Part shown: piece by piece, positions 44,592-45,277 of the stretch
Layout: the number at the start of each line of letters is the position of its first letter
Position numbering within the stretch: position 1 is the first letter of the stretch
From: Mesorhizobium intechi
GTDB lineage: Bacteria > Pseudomonadota > Alphaproteobacteria > Rhizobiales > Rhizobiaceae
Reading direction: 5' to 3'
Length of the DNA: 45,277 nucleotides
NCBI RefSeq assembly: GCF_002879535.1
Contig: NZ_PNOT02000060.1
Coordinates: forward strand, 1-45,277
Program-made: the position numbers and the translations under genes
Notes under the pieces: model-generated
Told to the model about the DNA's origin: nothing
The model's database searches: none
Seen by the model: only the letters and a program-made list of their open reading frames with translations

Positions 44592-45277
44592 TCAGGCGCC
44601 GCGGGCGTTGTCGGTCGCGACCTGGGTCGGCGATCCGCTGAGGCGCGGCACCACGACGAGGCGTGTGACCTTGCCCTTCTTGAAGGCGGCGAGGAAGCGG
44701 GAATAGTCCCTGAAGACCACGCAGCCATTGGACTCTGCGCGGCCGCCGCGCAGCATGTAGGTGTGGGCGAGCAGGCCGTTGCGGTTGTACTTGTTGCCGC
44801 CGCTCGTCGGCGTCAGGCGTATGGCCTCGACCCCATGGAAGCGCGATTCACGCAGCGACAGGTTGTAAGTGTTGGGCGGCGTCGGGCCACGATCCTTCAC
44901 GTGGACATAGCGCGGCTGGTCGACCATGGCGCCGAGGCCGGAATGCGCCTCGAGCCGCTGGCCGTCCGGCATGTAGACGGTCTTGGCGCTGATGTCATAG
45001 ACGGCGACGCCGTGGCCGGCTCCGCTCCCGCCGCTCGGTCCGTTGAAGAGGTTCCTGAACGCCTGGCCAAGGCCGCCCGAAGGCGTGTCCGGCTTTGCAT
45101 AGGCCAGCACATCGCCGCCCTCGCCAGACCGCCCGGCCCGCGCAGGCCTTGCCGGTTGGGTCTGTTGGACCGGCTTTGCCTGCGGCGCCGGCTTCTGCTG
45201 CGCGATCCTGGGTTGCGGCGCCGGTTCATCCTGTTCCACCACGGCCTTTGGCTGCCGCGGCACGTCATATTGCGGCC
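44592..45277 (-). CDS. DUF2778 / Tlde1-type L,D-transpeptidase-like protein, 5' end missing
   Basis: The frame is open to the right edge, so the N-terminus (probably a signal or membrane segment) lies outside; 228 residues are visible. A Pro/Gln/Ala-rich linker (first 60 or so) leads to the catalytic domain: VAVYDISAKTVYMPDGQRLE, HSGLGAMVDQPRYVHVKDRG, FHGVEAIRLTP, then GLLAHTYML and SNGCVVFRDYSRFLAAF. The His and Cys of these last blocks match the catalytic pair of the Tlde1 family, a set of L,D-transpeptidase-related enzymes that includes type VI secretion toxins. No T6SS or immunity gene is seen in the window. A peptidoglycan role is inferred. Confidence 0.85.
   Translation of the reverse strand, partial: PQYDVPRQPKAVVEQDEPAPQPRIAQQKPAPQAKPVQQTQPARPARAGRSGEGGDVLAYAKPDTPSGGLGQAFRNLFNGPSGGSGAGHGVAVYDISAKTVYMPDGQRLEAHSGLGAMVDQPRYVHVKDRGPTPPNTYNLSLRESRFHGVEAIRLTPTSGGNKYNRNGLLAHTYMLRGGRAESNGCVVFRDYSRFLAAFKKGKVTRLVVVPRLSGSPTQVATDNARGA

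Overview
The window reads as the chromosome of an alphaproteobacterium of the Rhizobiales, most likely Mesorhizobium or a close relative. The basis is: high GC and dense coding; an ordered petABC (fbc) operon whose cytochrome b haem ligands fall at His97/111/198/212 as in Rhodobacter; rhizobial-type families (BA14K, DUF1127, DUF2778, an extended UvrB); the order rplY-pth-ychF; and several short palindromic intergenic repeats of the kind that litter rhizobial genomes. No tRNA, rRNA, CRISPR array, insertion sequence or prophage was seen. It looks like mostly core chromosome with a few accessory genes.

Layout. 1-2.7 kb: end of petA, then petB and petC (cytochrome bc1), closed by two tandem terminators. 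2.9-4.8 kb: an FMN-dependent alpha-hydroxy-acid dehydrogenase and apt. 4.9-10.5 kb, minus strand: a pair of overlapping MaoC hydratases, corA, an APH(3')-II-like aminoglycoside kinase, ychF, pth and rplY. 10.7-16.7 kb, accessory flavour: an orphan glycosyltransferase-like protein behind a duplicated promoter segment, an OhrR-type redox regulator divergent from a cofactor-free chloroperoxidase, an Fsr-like efflux pump divergent from an AraC regulator, and an orphan Bug/TctC binding protein. 16.8-23.0 kb, minus strand: prs, a lipoprotein, an M24-fold protein, pgeF, a MidA/NDUFAF7 methyltransferase, lgt and a BrnA-like protein. 23.2-24.7 kb: ubiK-like, YbjN and csaA. 24.8-28.9 kb, minus strand: a GT4 glycosyltransferase, then a MarR / OmpR-type regulator / histidine kinase cluster resembling petP-petR. 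29.1-31.4 kb: ilvE, a small glycine-rich membrane protein and a glyoxalase-II-like hydrolase. 31.5-33.8 kb: BA14K protein, two cspA paralogues and a double-Kazal lipoprotein. 33.8-38.2 kb: flavodoxin-like reductase, TPR-sulfotransferase and small proteins (DUF1428, VOC, DUF1127, SnoaL-like). 38.3-45.3 kb, minus strand: ABC-F ATPase, EamA exporter, a very long uvrB and the C-terminal part of a DUF2778/Tlde1-type L,D-transpeptidase-like protein that runs off the right edge.

Themes. Several genes serve respiration and the envelope (petABC, petPR-like regulators, lgt, pgeF, DUF2778) and stress or xenobiotic tolerance (OhrR/chloroperoxidase, APH, Fsr-like, ABC-F, uvrB, csp). The observations I rate highest are: (i) the two csp genes share a promoter layout and an identical 12-nt segment placed at the predicted 5' end of both mRNAs; (ii) UvrB carries a four-fold LF-K-type linear motif repeat in a long C-terminal tail, into which a palindromic repeat has apparently been inserted in frame; (iii) the OhrR-type regulator shares an AT-rich, palindrome-bearing control region with a chloroperoxidase instead of the usual Ohr; (iv) a chromosomal APH(3')-II-like kinase sits directly behind ychF.
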